A stretch of DNA of 64,000 bases from Flexivirga caeni (lineage in GTDB: Bacteria; Actinomycetota; Actinomycetes; Actinomycetales; Dermatophilaceae): assembly GCF_003724155.1 (NCBI RefSeq), contig NZ_RJJQ01000019.1, positions 42,251 to 106,250 on the forward strand. Direction: 5' to 3'. Every line of letters starts with the position of its first letter. Position 1 is the stretch's first letter. Positions 35,613 through 44,404 of this stretch are shown in pieces. The notes under the pieces are model-generated. The model had not been told where the DNA came from. It saw only the letters and a list, made by a program, of their open reading frames with translations, and did no database searches. The position numbers were made by a program, and so were the translations under genes.

Positions 35613-36887
35613 CTAGGGACTAGCTGCGTCGGCCCGGCGCAGCAGGATGCTGCGCTCCCCTTCGTTGCGCGTGCGGGCGGCTGCGGTGCGGAACGCCTCT
35701 GCCGCTTCGGTATGCCGCCCCGCCCGCTCGAGCAGGTCGCCATACACGCCGGGGATGAGGGGTGAATCGCCGAGCGCGTCCGCGGAAACCGCTGCCAGCA
35801 CAGCAAGTCCGGCGTCCGGGTCGAAGGCGCGGCCGTGCGCTACGGCGCGGTTGACCTCCACGACAGGGCCCGGTGCAGCGGCGGCCAGCACGTCATACAG
35901 CGTGGCGATGCGGCGCCAGTCGGTGTCCCCGGCCCGGGTCGCGCGGGCGTGCTGCGCGGCGATCGAGGCCTGCAGGAAGTAGCGGCCGACCGGCCGGCGC
36001 CGCGCGGCGAGCAGTTCCGCGGCGCGCAGGGCGCCGAGTCCGCGGCGGATCAGCAACTGGTCCCAGCGGGTGCGGTCCTGTGCCTCCAGCAGCACCGGCA
36101 GACCGTCGTCATCGAGCCGGGCCGGCATCCGGGAACCCTGGATCTCCAGCAGCGCCAGCAAACCCAGCACCTCCGGATCACCCGGCGCGAGTGCGGTCAG
36201 CATCCGGGCGAGCCGGATCCCCTCCTGGGCCAGCGCCGGCCGCATCCAATCGGCGCCGGACGTGGCGGCATACCCCTCGGTGAAGATGAGATAGATGACC
36301 GCCATCACGTCGTCGAGTCGCTTCGTGCGGTCGGCGCCGGTCGGCAGCTCGAACTCGGCACGCGTCGTAATCAACGTCCTCTTGGCGCGCGAAATGCGCT
36401 GTCCCATCGTCGATTCGGTGACCAGGAAGCTGCGCGCGATCTCCGCCGTGGTCAGGCCGCCGACCAGCCGCAACGTCAGCGCGGCCCGAGAGTCGGGAGT
36501 GAGCGACGGATGGCAGGACAGGAAGATCAGCCGCAGGACGTCGTCCTCGATGTGGTCGACCTGGGCATCGAGGTCCGGCATCTGCGGCTCCCGTCCGCCG
36601 TGTGCGTGCTCCAGCTCGGCGACCTTGCGCCGGTGCACTTCTGCCCGCCGGAAGTGGTCGATGCCGCGCCGCTTCGCGGTCGTCATCAGCCACGCGCCGG
36701 GATTGCCCGGTATGCCGGTCGCCGGCCATTGTTCGAGCGCCGCCACCAGCGCGTCCTGCGCGAGGTCCTCGGCGAGCGCCACGTCGCGGGTCATCCGGGT
36801 GAGGGCGCCCACGAGGCGGGCCGACTCGGCTCGCCAAGTGGCCACGATCGCCTCATGCGGGTCCTGCGTCTCGCTGGGCGGCGGCAT
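35613..36887 (-). CDS. SIG41/DUF6596-type ECF sigma factor
   Basis: The 424-residue protein has sigma region 2 at about 10-75 (LAEDLAQDALVAALEQWPAT, then PGAWLMTTAKRRGIDHFRR) and region 4 at about 120-170 (LVGGLTTAEIARSFLVTEST). A long C-terminal DUF6596 domain of about 240 residues follows, rich in TPR-like helices, in place of a separate anti-sigma factor. This architecture defines the large ECF41/42-type group in actinomycetes. Such genes are nearly always next to a YCII-domain protein, as here (24 bases upstream). The targets are unknown. The ATG at 36887 begins the conserved domain; upstream in-frame sequence runs into the YCII gene and is rejected. Confidence 0.88.
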   Translation of the reverse strand: MPPPSETQDPHEAIVATWRAESARLVGALTRMTRDVALAEDLAQDALVAALEQWPATGIPGNPGAWLMTTAKRRGIDHFRRAEVHRRKVAELEHAHGGREPQMPDLDAQVDHIEDDVLRLIFLSCHPSLTPDSRAALTLRLVGGLTTAEIARSFLVTESTMGQRISRAKRTLITTRAEFELPTGADRTKRLDDVMAVIYLIFTEGYAATSGADWMRPALAQEGIRLARMLTALAPGDPEVLGLLALLEIQGSRMPARLDDDGLPVLLEAQDRTRWDQLLIRRGLGALRAAELLAARRRPVGRYFLQASIAAQHARATRAGDTDWRRIATLYDVLAAAAPGPVVEVNRAVAHGRAFDPDAGLAVLAAVSADALGDSPLIPGVYGDLLERAGRHTEAAEAFRTAAARTRNEGERSILLRRADAASP

Positions 36888-36910
36888 CCGGCCAGCGTAG
36901 TGAGGCCGGC

Positions 36911-37285
36911 TCAGTCGCCGGGTGCCTCCGGTCCGTCCGAGATTTGCCGCAGTGTCGCGACGACGGTGACCTCGGGCCAGTGTTCGGCGTGCAATTGCGC
37001 GAACTTCTCCTGCTCGGCGACGGCATCCTCGAGACTGTCGAACTGCATGATGGACCACCCGCCGACCACTTCCTTGCCCTCGGCATACGGGCCGTCAACG
37101 CGGCTCACCTCACCCCCGCGGACGACGAAGTTGACGGCATCCTCGGTGCCGTAGAGCCCGCCGCCGTCGAGGAAGACACCCTTGGCCGCCTGCTCGCCGA
37201 TGTAGACGTCCATCGCGTCGAACAACGACTGCGGCGGCATGCCGATGCCTTCTTCCATCCGCACGAATCCCATGAAACGCGGCAT
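36911..37285 (-). CDS. YCII-related (DGPF) protein, partner of the sigma factor
   Basis: The 124-residue protein contains the YCII/DGPF domain with the characteristic RVDGPYAEGKEVVGGW segment and an N-terminal FMGFVRMEEG strand. DGPF proteins are small dimeric ferredoxin-like proteins genetically tied to DUF6596 sigma factors; the working idea is that they sense a signal for the sigma factor, but this is not proven. The ATG at 37285 has GGAG upstream, and the downstream sigma gene starts 23 bases after the stop, so the two form an operon. Confidence 0.88.
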   Translation of the reverse strand: MPRFMGFVRMEEGIGMPPQSLFDAMDVYIGEQAAKGVFLDGGGLYGTEDAVNFVVRGGEVSRVDGPYAEGKEVVGGWSIMQFDSLEDAVAEQEKFAQLHAEHWPEVTVVATLRQISDGPEAPGD

Positions 37286-37466
37286 TGCGATCACTCCTTC
37301 TAGGTTGCTGGTGCGTGCTGTCACCCGTATGTCGAACAAGCCGGCGTCGCTTCGACATCGGCGATCCGGAAGTTTTCGGAGGCGTCAGAATCTTGTGCAA
37401 CTGACCTACCAGTAAGTAACTTATCCTGCGCAGGTGACCTCCCTCACACCTTCGATAGGACAAGAC

Positions 37467-38783
37467 ATGGCACGCAGCAGGACCTTCGCAGCAATCGTCA
37501 CGGGTGCCGTCGCAGCAGGCGCACTCGGCGGGTTGACCGCCGCGCCGGCGCATGCCGACACCAACTTCTTCAGTTACCACGGCAGCAGACCGCTGGCGTC
37601 CTACGCGCCCGGTGCCGTGCTGGGTACCCGCACCATCGACTATCACCTGGCCGGCATCGCGCTGCCGGTGAAAGTCGAACAGATCCTCTACCGGACCCAG
37701 AACGCCGTGGGGGCACCGGACGCCAACGTCACGTCGGTCATCCTGCCGCCGGGCAGGGCCAAGTCCGGCGAGGCCGTCTCCTACCAGTCGTTCTACGACT
37801 CGCTGAGCGTTGCGGACAGCCCGTCACGGGTCTTCGCCGGAGACCAGCGTTTCCCCGGTGGAGTCATCCCTAACATCGAGACCGCCCTGATCGCGCCGAT
37901 GCTGCTGCAGGGCTATCCGATCGTCGTGCCCGACACCGAGGGGCCGACCGCCGACTTCGCGGCGGGCCCGGAGTATGGCGCGACGACCCTCGACTCGATC
38001 CGCGCGGCCAGCAGCGCCGCAGGCACCGGCATCAACGCCAGCACGAAGCTCGCGCTCTTCGGCTACTCCGGCGGGGCCATCGGGACCAATTGGGCGGCGG
38101 CGATGGCACCGTCATACGCACCGGACGTGAACAAGCGACTGGTGGGCGCCTCCGAAGGCGGCCTGCTCGTCGACCCGGCGCACAACCTGAAGTACGTGTC
38201 GGGCAGCCCGGTCTGGGCGGGTGTCGCGCCGATGGCGCTTGCCGGCGCGTCGCGGGCGTACGGGCTGAACCTGGCGCCATACGTCAGCACGTCTGGCGCG
38301 AGCGTGCTGGCCGGGGTGCAGAACGACTCCATCGCCCAGGGGCTGCTGGCGAACCCGTTCATCACCTGGCAGCAACTGGTCAAGCCGCAGTATGCGAACC
38401 CCGACTCGATCAAGCCGTTCGTCGACGCCGTCAACAAGCTCAACCTCGGGCAGCGGCCGTCACCGACGGTGCCGATGTTCATCGAGCAGGGCGCGGGTGG
38501 CTTCTTCGAAGGGACGCCCGGCAACAAGCCCGGCATCGGGGCCGGCGACGGTGTGATGATCACCGGTGACGTGCGGAGTCTGGCCCGGCAGTACTGCGCA
38601 TCGGGTACGACGGTGAAATACACCCAGCAGGACCTGCTGTCGCACGTGGCGACCGCCGTGCCCTGGGCCACCGCGTCCATCGGATGGATCAACGACCGCT
38701 TCGCCGGCCAGGCCGCACCCAGCTCGTGCGGGTCCATCCCGGCAGGCAATTCGCTGGCGCCCGAGGTGTATGCCGGTAGCTGA
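37467..38783 (+). CDS. Secreted lipase (LIP family)
   Basis: The 438-residue protein has a clear Sec signal peptide (residues 1-30, ending APAHA, cleavage before Asp31) and a mature domain of the fungal-type secretory lipase family (PF03583). The nucleophile motif is LFGYSGGAIGTNWAA, the preceding loop has PIVVPDTEGPTADFAAG, and the histidine is probably in LSHVATAVPWA. It likely hydrolyses lipids outside the cell. The ATG has AGGA about eight bases upstream. The promoter region 37286-37466 is AT-richer than its surroundings (AGTAAGTAACTTATCC). It is convergent with the enterochelin-esterase-like gene, with an eight-base gap. Confidence 0.88.
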   Translation: MARSRTFAAIVTGAVAAGALGGLTAAPAHADTNFFSYHGSRPLASYAPGAVLGTRTIDYHLAGIALPVKVEQILYRTQNAVGAPDANVTSVILPPGRAKSGEAVSYQSFYDSLSVADSPSRVFAGDQRFPGGVIPNIETALIAPMLLQGYPIVVPDTEGPTADFAAGPEYGATTLDSIRAASSAAGTGINASTKLALFGYSGGAIGTNWAAAMAPSYAPDVNKRLVGASEGGLLVDPAHNLKYVSGSPVWAGVAPMALAGASRAYGLNLAPYVSTSGASVLAGVQNDSIAQGLLANPFITWQQLVKPQYANPDSIKPFVDAVNKLNLGQRPSPTVPMFIEQGAGGFFEGTPGNKPGIGAGDGVMITGDVRSLARQYCASGTTVKYTQQDLLSHVATAVPWATASIGWINDRFAGQAAPSSCGSIPAGNSLAPEVYAGS

Positions 38784-38791
38784 CGACCGGC

Positions 38792-39937
38792 CTACTCGTA
38801 GACGTACTTCTGCGGGCCGGGGAAGATCCACGACAGGCCGTCGCGGAGCCGGTCGCGCCAGTCCTCCCAGGAGTGGCCGTCGCGCGCCTCGACATACCGG
38901 ACGCGCATGCCGGCCCGCTCGAAGACGGGCACCATCGACCGGTTGGGCACGATCAGCGGCTCGTAGGTTCCACATGAAACGAACAGCCGGCCCGCGACCT
39001 TGCGCGGCGCCGCGCGGTAGCGGTTCATGAAGCGGACCACCGGGTCGAAGACCGGGCCGCCGTCGTGGTCGGTGCCGATGTCGGTGAAGACGAACGAGCC
39101 GGACTGCAGGATCAGCGACCCGAACACGTCCGGATAGCGGTATGCCGTAGACAGGCTCGCGACGGCGCCGAACGACGCACCCATCAGGCAACGCCCGGAA
39201 GGTGTTGTCAGCAAGGGAAACTGATCTTCCAGGGTGGGAATGAGCTCCTTGACGACGAACCGGGCGTGCTGCACCGAGTTGGCGTATTCACGGTTGCGGT
39301 CTCCGGGATTGCTGAAGACGACGACGGTCTCGGCCATGTCGAGCCGGTGGATCAGGTTGTCCAGCACCGTCTTCATTGCTGCGTAGTGCAGGTAGTCGTC
39401 GCCGTCGTGCACTACCAGCAACGGGTAGGAGTGCGTCATGCGAAACCGTGCCGGCAGGTAGACCCGCGCCTCGGTGCGACGTCGCAAAGCCCCGGACTGC
39501 ACTGTCAGATCGATGATTTCACCCGGCCGCGCATCCGGGTCGGGGTGGACCCAATCGGGCACGGCATACCCGGTGGCCTGGCACACCGAGGAGGACCCCA
39601 CCGGACTGTTGGCGACATGTGGGTTGAGCGGGTCATTGCCCTGCTCGTAATGCTCCCCGTGTCGCACCTCGAGCTGGTATTCCACCCGGGATCCCGCAGG
39701 AAGCTCCAGCACCACGAACCACAGCGAGGTCTCCCCCAGGCGGCGCATCGGCACCCGCTGCGGCTGCCCGACGATCCGGTGCCGCACCCAGACCTCGTCT
39801 GCCTGGCCGCGGTAGAGAAAGGTGCAGTGCTCGCCCTCCACAACCGGAACGTCGTGGAGTTGTAGAAAACGGTCAATGGACTGCTCATCCAACGGTTTTC
39901 GTGCACGCAGGCGGTGTATGGCGAGTTGCTTAGCCAT
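38792..39937 (-). CDS. Enterochelin esterase-like hydrolase of the ATP-grasp operon
   Basis: The 381-residue protein has an N-terminal beta-sandwich domain (about 30-120, like the first domain of Fes) and a C-terminal alpha/beta-hydrolase (about 150-380) of the PF00756 family. The nucleophile lies in CLMGASFGAVASL, the oxyanion region around YPLLVVHDGDDYLHYAAM, and the histidine in ARDGHSWEDWRDRL. There is no signal peptide, so it acts in the cytoplasm. Fes-type enzymes cut ester or amide bonds of peptide-like siderophores. Here it is the last gene of an overlapping operon with a peptidase S51-like protein and an ATP-grasp ligase, so a peptide or aminoacyl conjugate is a plausible substrate (inference). 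Confidence 0.8.
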   Translation of the reverse strand: MAKQLAIHRLRARKPLDEQSIDRFLQLHDVPVVEGEHCTFLYRGQADEVWVRHRIVGQPQRVPMRRLGETSLWFVVLELPAGSRVEYQLEVRHGEHYEQGNDPLNPHVANSPVGSSSVCQATGYAVPDWVHPDPDARPGEIIDLTVQSGALRRRTEARVYLPARFRMTHSYPLLVVHDGDDYLHYAAMKTVLDNLIHRLDMAETVVVFSNPGDRNREYANSVQHARFVVKELIPTLEDQFPLLTTPSGRCLMGASFGAVASLSTAYRYPDVFGSLILQSGSFVFTDIGTDHDGGPVFDPVVRFMNRYRAAPRKVAGRLFVSCGTYEPLIVPNRSMVPVFERAGMRVRYVEARDGHSWEDWRDRLRDGLSWIFPGPQKYVYE

Positions 39938-40970
39938 CGATTGACTCCTCGGCTGGTGGCGCGGTCACCACGCAGGACAGGCCACCAGATGTCCCGATCA
40001 CCGGGGTGCCGGCAGGCAGCGCTCCGTCGGCCGGCACATCCACGCGTGCGCCAGGGTCGAGCGGGACGCAGAGTGCGGGAGCAAATCGCCTGGCAAGCAA
40101 GGACATCCGGTCGGTGTTGTTCATGTGCAGGCGCTTGTGCGCCGACGGCAGGACCACCGTGTCGCGCAGCAGCGCGAGGCCGTCGTCATACACCTCCGGT
40201 GGGCGGGGGCCGCGAATCGCGTTGTCGTTGAAGAGAACCACGCGCTCGGTCAGGACCATGGCGCCCGCCGACCAGGCGATGATCGGCAACCGATCGAGCC
40301 CCGCCGGCACCACATTGAACAGGTGCAGTGCGTCCAGCAGCTCCGCCACATGACCGCCGGCGATCACCACCGCTTCCGTCTGCGCGAGCACCTGCGCGAC
40401 CTCCGCCCGATGGGCGGCGATCAACGGGTGCTCGTGCGGCCGGGTCAGGTCGTAGAACTCGGCGTCGATGTCCCGCACCCGCTCCAGGTGACGCCGGTCC
40501 AGGGAGCGCAACACTTCTTCGGCATCGCGCAGGGCGAATTCCCTGGAGCGCGAAGATCTTTCGGTCTGTTCACGCAACTCGGTGATTGCCCTGGACGTGT
40601 GGCTGACGCCGATCTGGTAGAGCTCCTGCATGTCGGAGAGTTCGGCCTGCCGCGCTCGGTGGGCAGCCGCGAAATCGGGGTCGCGGTCGAGGATCTCCTG
40701 TCGGCGGCTCCACAGGGCCAGATTGACCGCTCGGCCACCGAGGTGCTCCTGCAACTCACTGTCGGCGACCTCGCGCTCCTGCCAGCCGGCCGTGATGGTC
40801 GCGAACGGTCCGTCGAGCTGGAGGCCGGCGACGACCTTGTCGAGGCCGGGACGGCGCTGCGGGCCGAGCAGCACGATGCCCGACTGGTCCAAGCTCACTC
40901 CTTCTGTCACGCCTCTGCCCTCAGCTGCGGGCCTCGCTGCGCTCGTGTCCTCGCCTCGGTCCAAGCTCAC
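39930..40970 (-). CDS. Class I glutamine amidotransferase-like / peptidase S51-like protein
   Basis: The protein (up to 346 residues) has a C-terminal domain with VVIAGGHVAELLDALHLF and the nucleophile elbow PIIAWSAGAMVLTERVVLF, the serine pattern of peptidase E and cyanophycinase (family S51). The N-terminal half is long and helical (about 60-190, Glu/Arg-rich), unlike either family. It might hydrolyse Asp- or Glu-containing peptides. Start choice is uncertain: a GTG at 40970 overlaps the ATP-grasp stop, but a nearly identical VSLD segment 25 codons later with GAAGGA nearby could be the true start. It overlaps the esterase gene by eight bases. The combination with an ATP-grasp ligase and esterase is recurrent but functionally unassigned as far as I know. 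Confidence 0.75.
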   Translation of the reverse strand: MSLDRGEDTSAARPAAEGRGVTEGVSLDQSGIVLLGPQRRPGLDKVVAGLQLDGPFATITAGWQEREVADSELQEHLGGRAVNLALWSRRQEILDRDPDFAAAHRARQAELSDMQELYQIGVSHTSRAITELREQTERSSRSREFALRDAEEVLRSLDRRHLERVRDIDAEFYDLTRPHEHPLIAAHRAEVAQVLAQTEAVVIAGGHVAELLDALHLFNVVPAGLDRLPIIAWSAGAMVLTERVVLFNDNAIRGPRPPEVYDDGLALLRDTVVLPSAHKRLHMNNTDRMSLLARRFAPALCVPLDPGARVDVPADGALPAGTPVIGTSGGLSCVVTAPPAEESIDG

Positions 40971-42181
40971 TCTGCATGCACCTGCACGGTCCGCCCGACG
41001 TCGTCAAGCATCTCGCGCAGAACGTCGAAATCGTTGTGCCGCATACGAATCCAAGCGTTTGCCATGTAGCCCGCCGCAACCGGCTGGGTCGCGCTGCCGA
41101 TCGGCAGATGTGCGTCGATCACCCACTCGCCGTAGCGATGGTTGATCTCGTCGATGCCGTCGATCGAGGTGATCGTGCCGTCCCGGTCGGGCCGCAGCGC
41201 GATGATTCCGGCGGCATACCGCCGGCTGGGCACATGCCACACGTGGTGGTGCACGATCGCGTCCGCCCAGGCACGATAGATGTCCATCTCATTGCCCGCG
41301 GCGTACAGGTCCCAGCAGCCCACACCGGGCGGCCGGGCGCCGATCTCGCTGAACCGCAAGCCTTTCGGGCTGACAAAGTATTCCATGTGCGTCGGTGCGG
41401 TCTGGATGCCGAGCACCTCGTTGACCCGCTCGCCGAGCGCGCGCAACTCGCCGTAGAACGGTGCCGAGTCGACCCGGTTCGTCGCGATGAACTGCGGGCT
41501 GATCCACCGCGTGCGCATCGCCTCCAGCACGCCCGGGTAGTAGTGCGACGCGAAGTCAATGGCGATCGCGCCGTCGACGCTGAGCGTGTCATAGAAACCT
41601 TCGTGACCCTCCACGAACTCCTCGATGGCGATCGACTCCGCACCGCCGAAAGATGCTGCCGCATCGACCAATTCGCGATAGTTGTCCACGCGCACCGTGC
41701 CGGCCGCGCCCGCACCGTCGCGCGGCTTCAGAATCACCGGGTAGCCGTGCTCGTCGACGAAGTCGCGCAGGTCGTCCAGCTGGTGGGCGGCCGCCGACAC
41801 TGCAGTCGGAACGCCCGCCGCGCGCAGCGCCTCCTTCATGGCGGGCTTGTCGCGGCACAGCCAGGTCGTGCGCACCGACGTGCCGGGTATGCCAAGGGCC
41901 TCCCGCACGATCGCCGCGGGCAGCGTGTGCGCCTCGATCGTCGCCTCCATCCCGTCGATCCACGCGATCGACTGGAAGTGCTCGACAGCCGTCCGCAGTT
42001 GGTCGACGTCGGTGACCGAGCCGACCTGGTAGTAGTGGCCGATCCACGACTGCAGCTGCTCGTCCAGCCACTCCCAGGGCGTCTCGCCCACGGCGAAGAC
42101 GGTTGCTCCGACCTCGTGCAGGGCGCGCGCGAACTCCCGCTGGTTGCGCGGGAAGTTCGGCTCGACGAAGACGATGTTCAT
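40967..42181 (-). CDS. ATP-grasp ligase, first gene of an unassigned operon
   Basis: The 404-residue protein has the ATP-grasp organisation: an N-terminal pre-ATP-grasp domain (NIVFVEPNFPRNQREFARAL), the nucleotide-binding subdomain with GYPVILKPRDGAGAAGTVRV and AIEEFVEGHEGFYDTLSVD, and the metal-binding segment LRFSEIGARPPGVGCWDLY. These enzymes join a carboxylate to an amine or thiol through an acyl phosphate, often making peptide-like products. The ATG at 42181 fits the conserved N-terminus; no strong ribosome site is obvious. It is divergent from DNA polymerase IV with only 38 bases between. The product and substrate are unknown, and no carrier protein or precursor peptide gene is visible nearby. 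Confidence 0.85.
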   Translation of the reverse strand: MNIVFVEPNFPRNQREFARALHEVGATVFAVGETPWEWLDEQLQSWIGHYYQVGSVTDVDQLRTAVEHFQSIAWIDGMEATIEAHTLPAAIVREALGIPGTSVRTTWLCRDKPAMKEALRAAGVPTAVSAAAHQLDDLRDFVDEHGYPVILKPRDGAGAAGTVRVDNYRELVDAAASFGGAESIAIEEFVEGHEGFYDTLSVDGAIAIDFASHYYPGVLEAMRTRWISPQFIATNRVDSAPFYGELRALGERVNEVLGIQTAPTHMEYFVSPKGLRFSEIGARPPGVGCWDLYAAGNEMDIYRAWADAIVHHHVWHVPSRRYAAGIIALRPDRDGTITSIDGIDEINHRYGEWVIDAHLPIGSATQPVAAGYMANAWIRMRHNDFDVLREMLDDVGRTVQVHAE

Positions 42182-42219
42182 GACACGCCAGGCTAACGAC
42201 AATCGGGCGGCGGGCACAG

Positions 42220-43458
42220 ATGGCGCGCGTTGTCGGTGGTCGCTGCGAACATGCGTTCGTGACAGAGGGCAGTTTCCTGCACGCCGACCTCGACTCGTTC
42301 TACGCCAGCGTCGCCCAGCGGGACGATCCGGCGCTGCGTGGGCGGCCCGTGGCCGTCGGTGGCGGCATCGTGCTCGCCGCCAGCTACGAGGCGAAGGCGT
42401 GCGGGGTGCGCACCGCAATGTCCGGGCGCGTCGCCCGGAGACTGTGCCCCGGCTTGATCGAGGTGCCCCCGGCGTTCACCGCGTATGTCGAGGCGTCGCG
42501 CGCAGTGTTCGAGGTGTTCCGCGACATCACACCGGTCGTTGAGGGGATCTCGATCGACGAGGCGTTCCTGGACGTCGGCGGACTCGCCCGGCTCAGCGGC
42601 GCACCCAGTCGCATCGGTGCGACCTTGCGCCGGCGAGTGAAGGCCGAAGTCGGGCTGCCGATCTCGGTCGGCATCGCCAGCAGCAAGTTCCTGGCCAAGG
42701 TGGCGAGCGCGGCGAGCAAGCCGGACGGCCTGCTCAGCGTGCCCGTCGGCGAGGAGCTGAGCTTCCTGCACCCATTGCCGATCGAGGCACTGTGGGGTGT
42801 CGGCAAGGTCACCTCCGCCCGGTTGCACGACCGGGGCATCGCCACCATCGGGGCGCTGGCAGCGCTCGAACGAGACACTCTCGTCTCGATCGTCGGCCGC
42901 GCGGGTGGGCAGCACCTGCACGCGCTGTCGCACGGGCTCGACCCACGGCGGGTGGAGACGGGGCACCGGCGCCGGTCGGTCGGGGCGCAACGGGCGATCG
43001 GCCGCGGGCGGCATACCGGCGAGGAACTCGACGCCACGCTGATCAGCCTGGTCGACAAAGTGACCCGCAGGATGCGCTCCGGGGACGCGATCGGACGCAC
43101 CTTCGTGCTGCGCCTGCGCTTCGACGACATGACGCGCGTGACCCGGTCGTGCACCATACGCCGCGGCACGGCGGGCACCGACGCCTGGCTGGCGGCCGGT
43201 CGTGCCCTGCTCGGCGACGCGATGCCGATGATCGTCGATCGCGGGGTCACGCTGATCGGCATCAGCATCACCGGCCTGGACGGTGCCGACACGGAGCAAC
43301 TCGAACTGCCCTTCGACCCGCGGGAGCCGTCCCGGCTCGACGGCGCGCTGGATGCAGTCCGAGAGAAATTCGGCTCGTCAGCGATCACCCGCGGGGTGCT
43401 GGTCGGCCGCGCCGAGGGCTTCAGCGCGCCCCAGCTGGACGCGCCCTTGCGCCGATGA
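42220..43458 (+). CDS. dinB: DNA polymerase IV (Y-family)
   Basis: The protein (412 residues from the ATG at 42220, 399 from the GTG at 42259) is a Y-family translesion polymerase. Catalytic motifs are FLHADLDSFYASV, with the first carboxylate, and GISIDEAFLDVGG, the SIDE motif. The helix-hairpin-helix region is in ALWGVGKVTSARLHDRGIAT, and the little-finger domain follows. The C-terminal clamp-binding motif may be TEQLELPF. The GTG start begins close to the conserved domain; neither start has a strong ribosome site. In actinomycetes these polymerases act in damage tolerance. The gene is not related to the DinB-like helix bundle at 6.2 kb. Confidence 0.92.
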   Translation: MARVVGGRCEHAFVTEGSFLHADLDSFYASVAQRDDPALRGRPVAVGGGIVLAASYEAKACGVRTAMSGRVARRLCPGLIEVPPAFTAYVEASRAVFEVFRDITPVVEGISIDEAFLDVGGLARLSGAPSRIGATLRRRVKAEVGLPISVGIASSKFLAKVASAASKPDGLLSVPVGEELSFLHPLPIEALWGVGKVTSARLHDRGIATIGALAALERDTLVSIVGRAGGQHLHALSHGLDPRRVETGHRRRSVGAQRAIGRGRHTGEELDATLISLVDKVTRRMRSGDAIGRTFVLRLRFDDMTRVTRSCTIRRGTAGTDAWLAAGRALLGDAMPMIVDRGVTLIGISITGLDGADTEQLELPFDPREPSRLDGALDAVREKFGSSAITRGVLVGRAEGFSAPQLDAPLRR

Positions 43459-43493
43459 TCGTGCGTCGGCTCCGAACGGATGTCGCCGCGGGA

Positions 43494-44285
43494 TCAGCTG
43501 CCGGCCGCGTGCCGGCCGCGCCGGGCTCCGGCGTCGGACAACGCGTCGTCGACCTTCGCCTCCGCAGCGCCGACGAGGTCGCCCTGGGCGGCCTCGGCTC
43601 CCGCGGCATCGGCCCGCTCCACCACCGGAAGTGACCGGTCGTCCACCGTGACCACCGCGGCCTTCTTCCGGCCACTGACGAAGAGCGCGACCGCTCCCAC
43701 GCCGGCCAGCAGCCCGAGCGCGATCAGCACCTTGCCCTTGCGGCGCCTCTTCTTCGCCGCGACGGCGGGCACCGCAGCCTCGACCGCGTCCCGTGCCTGC
43801 TGCGGCAGGGCGGCATACGCCTGCTGGGTGCTGGTCGCCGCGGAGTCGACTGCGGCCTGAATGCGCGGCAGCCATTCCTCGGTGAACAGGTGCGTCGCCT
43901 GGTCCTTGGTCAGCCCGGCTTCCTGGACGCGTTCGACGGCAGGCGCCACCGCATCCTGCACGCTGCCCGCCGCGTCCGTGGTGGCGTCCTTGAGCTTGGC
44001 GACCTGGGGTGCCGCGGCGTCCGCGGCGTCCTGCGCTGCCGCTTTCACCTTGGCGACTTGGGGAGCCGCGTTGTCGGCTGCGTTCTTCACCGCTTCCTTG
44101 GCCTTGGCGACCTGAGGTGCTGCGGAGTCCGCGACAGCGGCAGCGGCGTCCCCGAGGTGATCGACGACGCGTTCGGCGACCGGAGTCGCCTTCTCCTTGA
44201 CCGCGGTGGCCGCTGCGGAGGCCGAAGCCAGCAGATCCTCGGCCTTGTCCGTCGCCGCGTCCTGACGGGTGGTCTTGCTGGGCAC
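43494..44285 (-). CDS. Ala-rich helical-repeat membrane protein
   Basis: The 263-residue protein is not recognised as an enzyme. Its first half is a long Ala/Lys/Asp-rich helix made of imperfect repeats around AAPQVAK (three copies in about 55 residues, followed by similar blocks). A basic patch (KKRRRKGK) then precedes one membrane segment (VLIALGLLAGVGAVALFVSG, about residues 190-210), and an acidic tail ends the protein. The pattern resembles apolipoprotein- or LEA-like amphipathic helices. The GTG at 44285 has GGGAGGA at a good distance. It is divergent from the cyclophilin gene. A surface or lipid-binding role is possible but not shown. Confidence 0.75.
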   Translation of the reverse strand: MPSKTTRQDAATDKAEDLLASASAAATAVKEKATPVAERVVDHLGDAAAAVADSAAPQVAKAKEAVKNAADNAAPQVAKVKAAAQDAADAAAPQVAKLKDATTDAAGSVQDAVAPAVERVQEAGLTKDQATHLFTEEWLPRIQAAVDSAATSTQQAYAALPQQARDAVEAAVPAVAAKKRRRKGKVLIALGLLAGVGAVALFVSGRKKAAVVTVDDRSLPVVERADAAGAEAAQGDLVGAAEAKVDDALSDAGARRGRHAAGS

Positions 44286-44404
44286 GTGAAGTCCTCCCTC
44301 GGTGGTTGGCTTTCGCCTTATCCTGCCAACGATCGGATCCGGCCGCCAACGCGGGACGTGGGGCGAAGCCTTCTGCAGGTGTGCCGGGATGCGAGACTGT
44401 CCGC

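Noticed and set aside
38967..38980. parS-like GTTCCACATGAAAC inside the Fes-like esterase gene
   Set aside because: Two core mismatches in 14 and far from the parAB cluster; could be chance.
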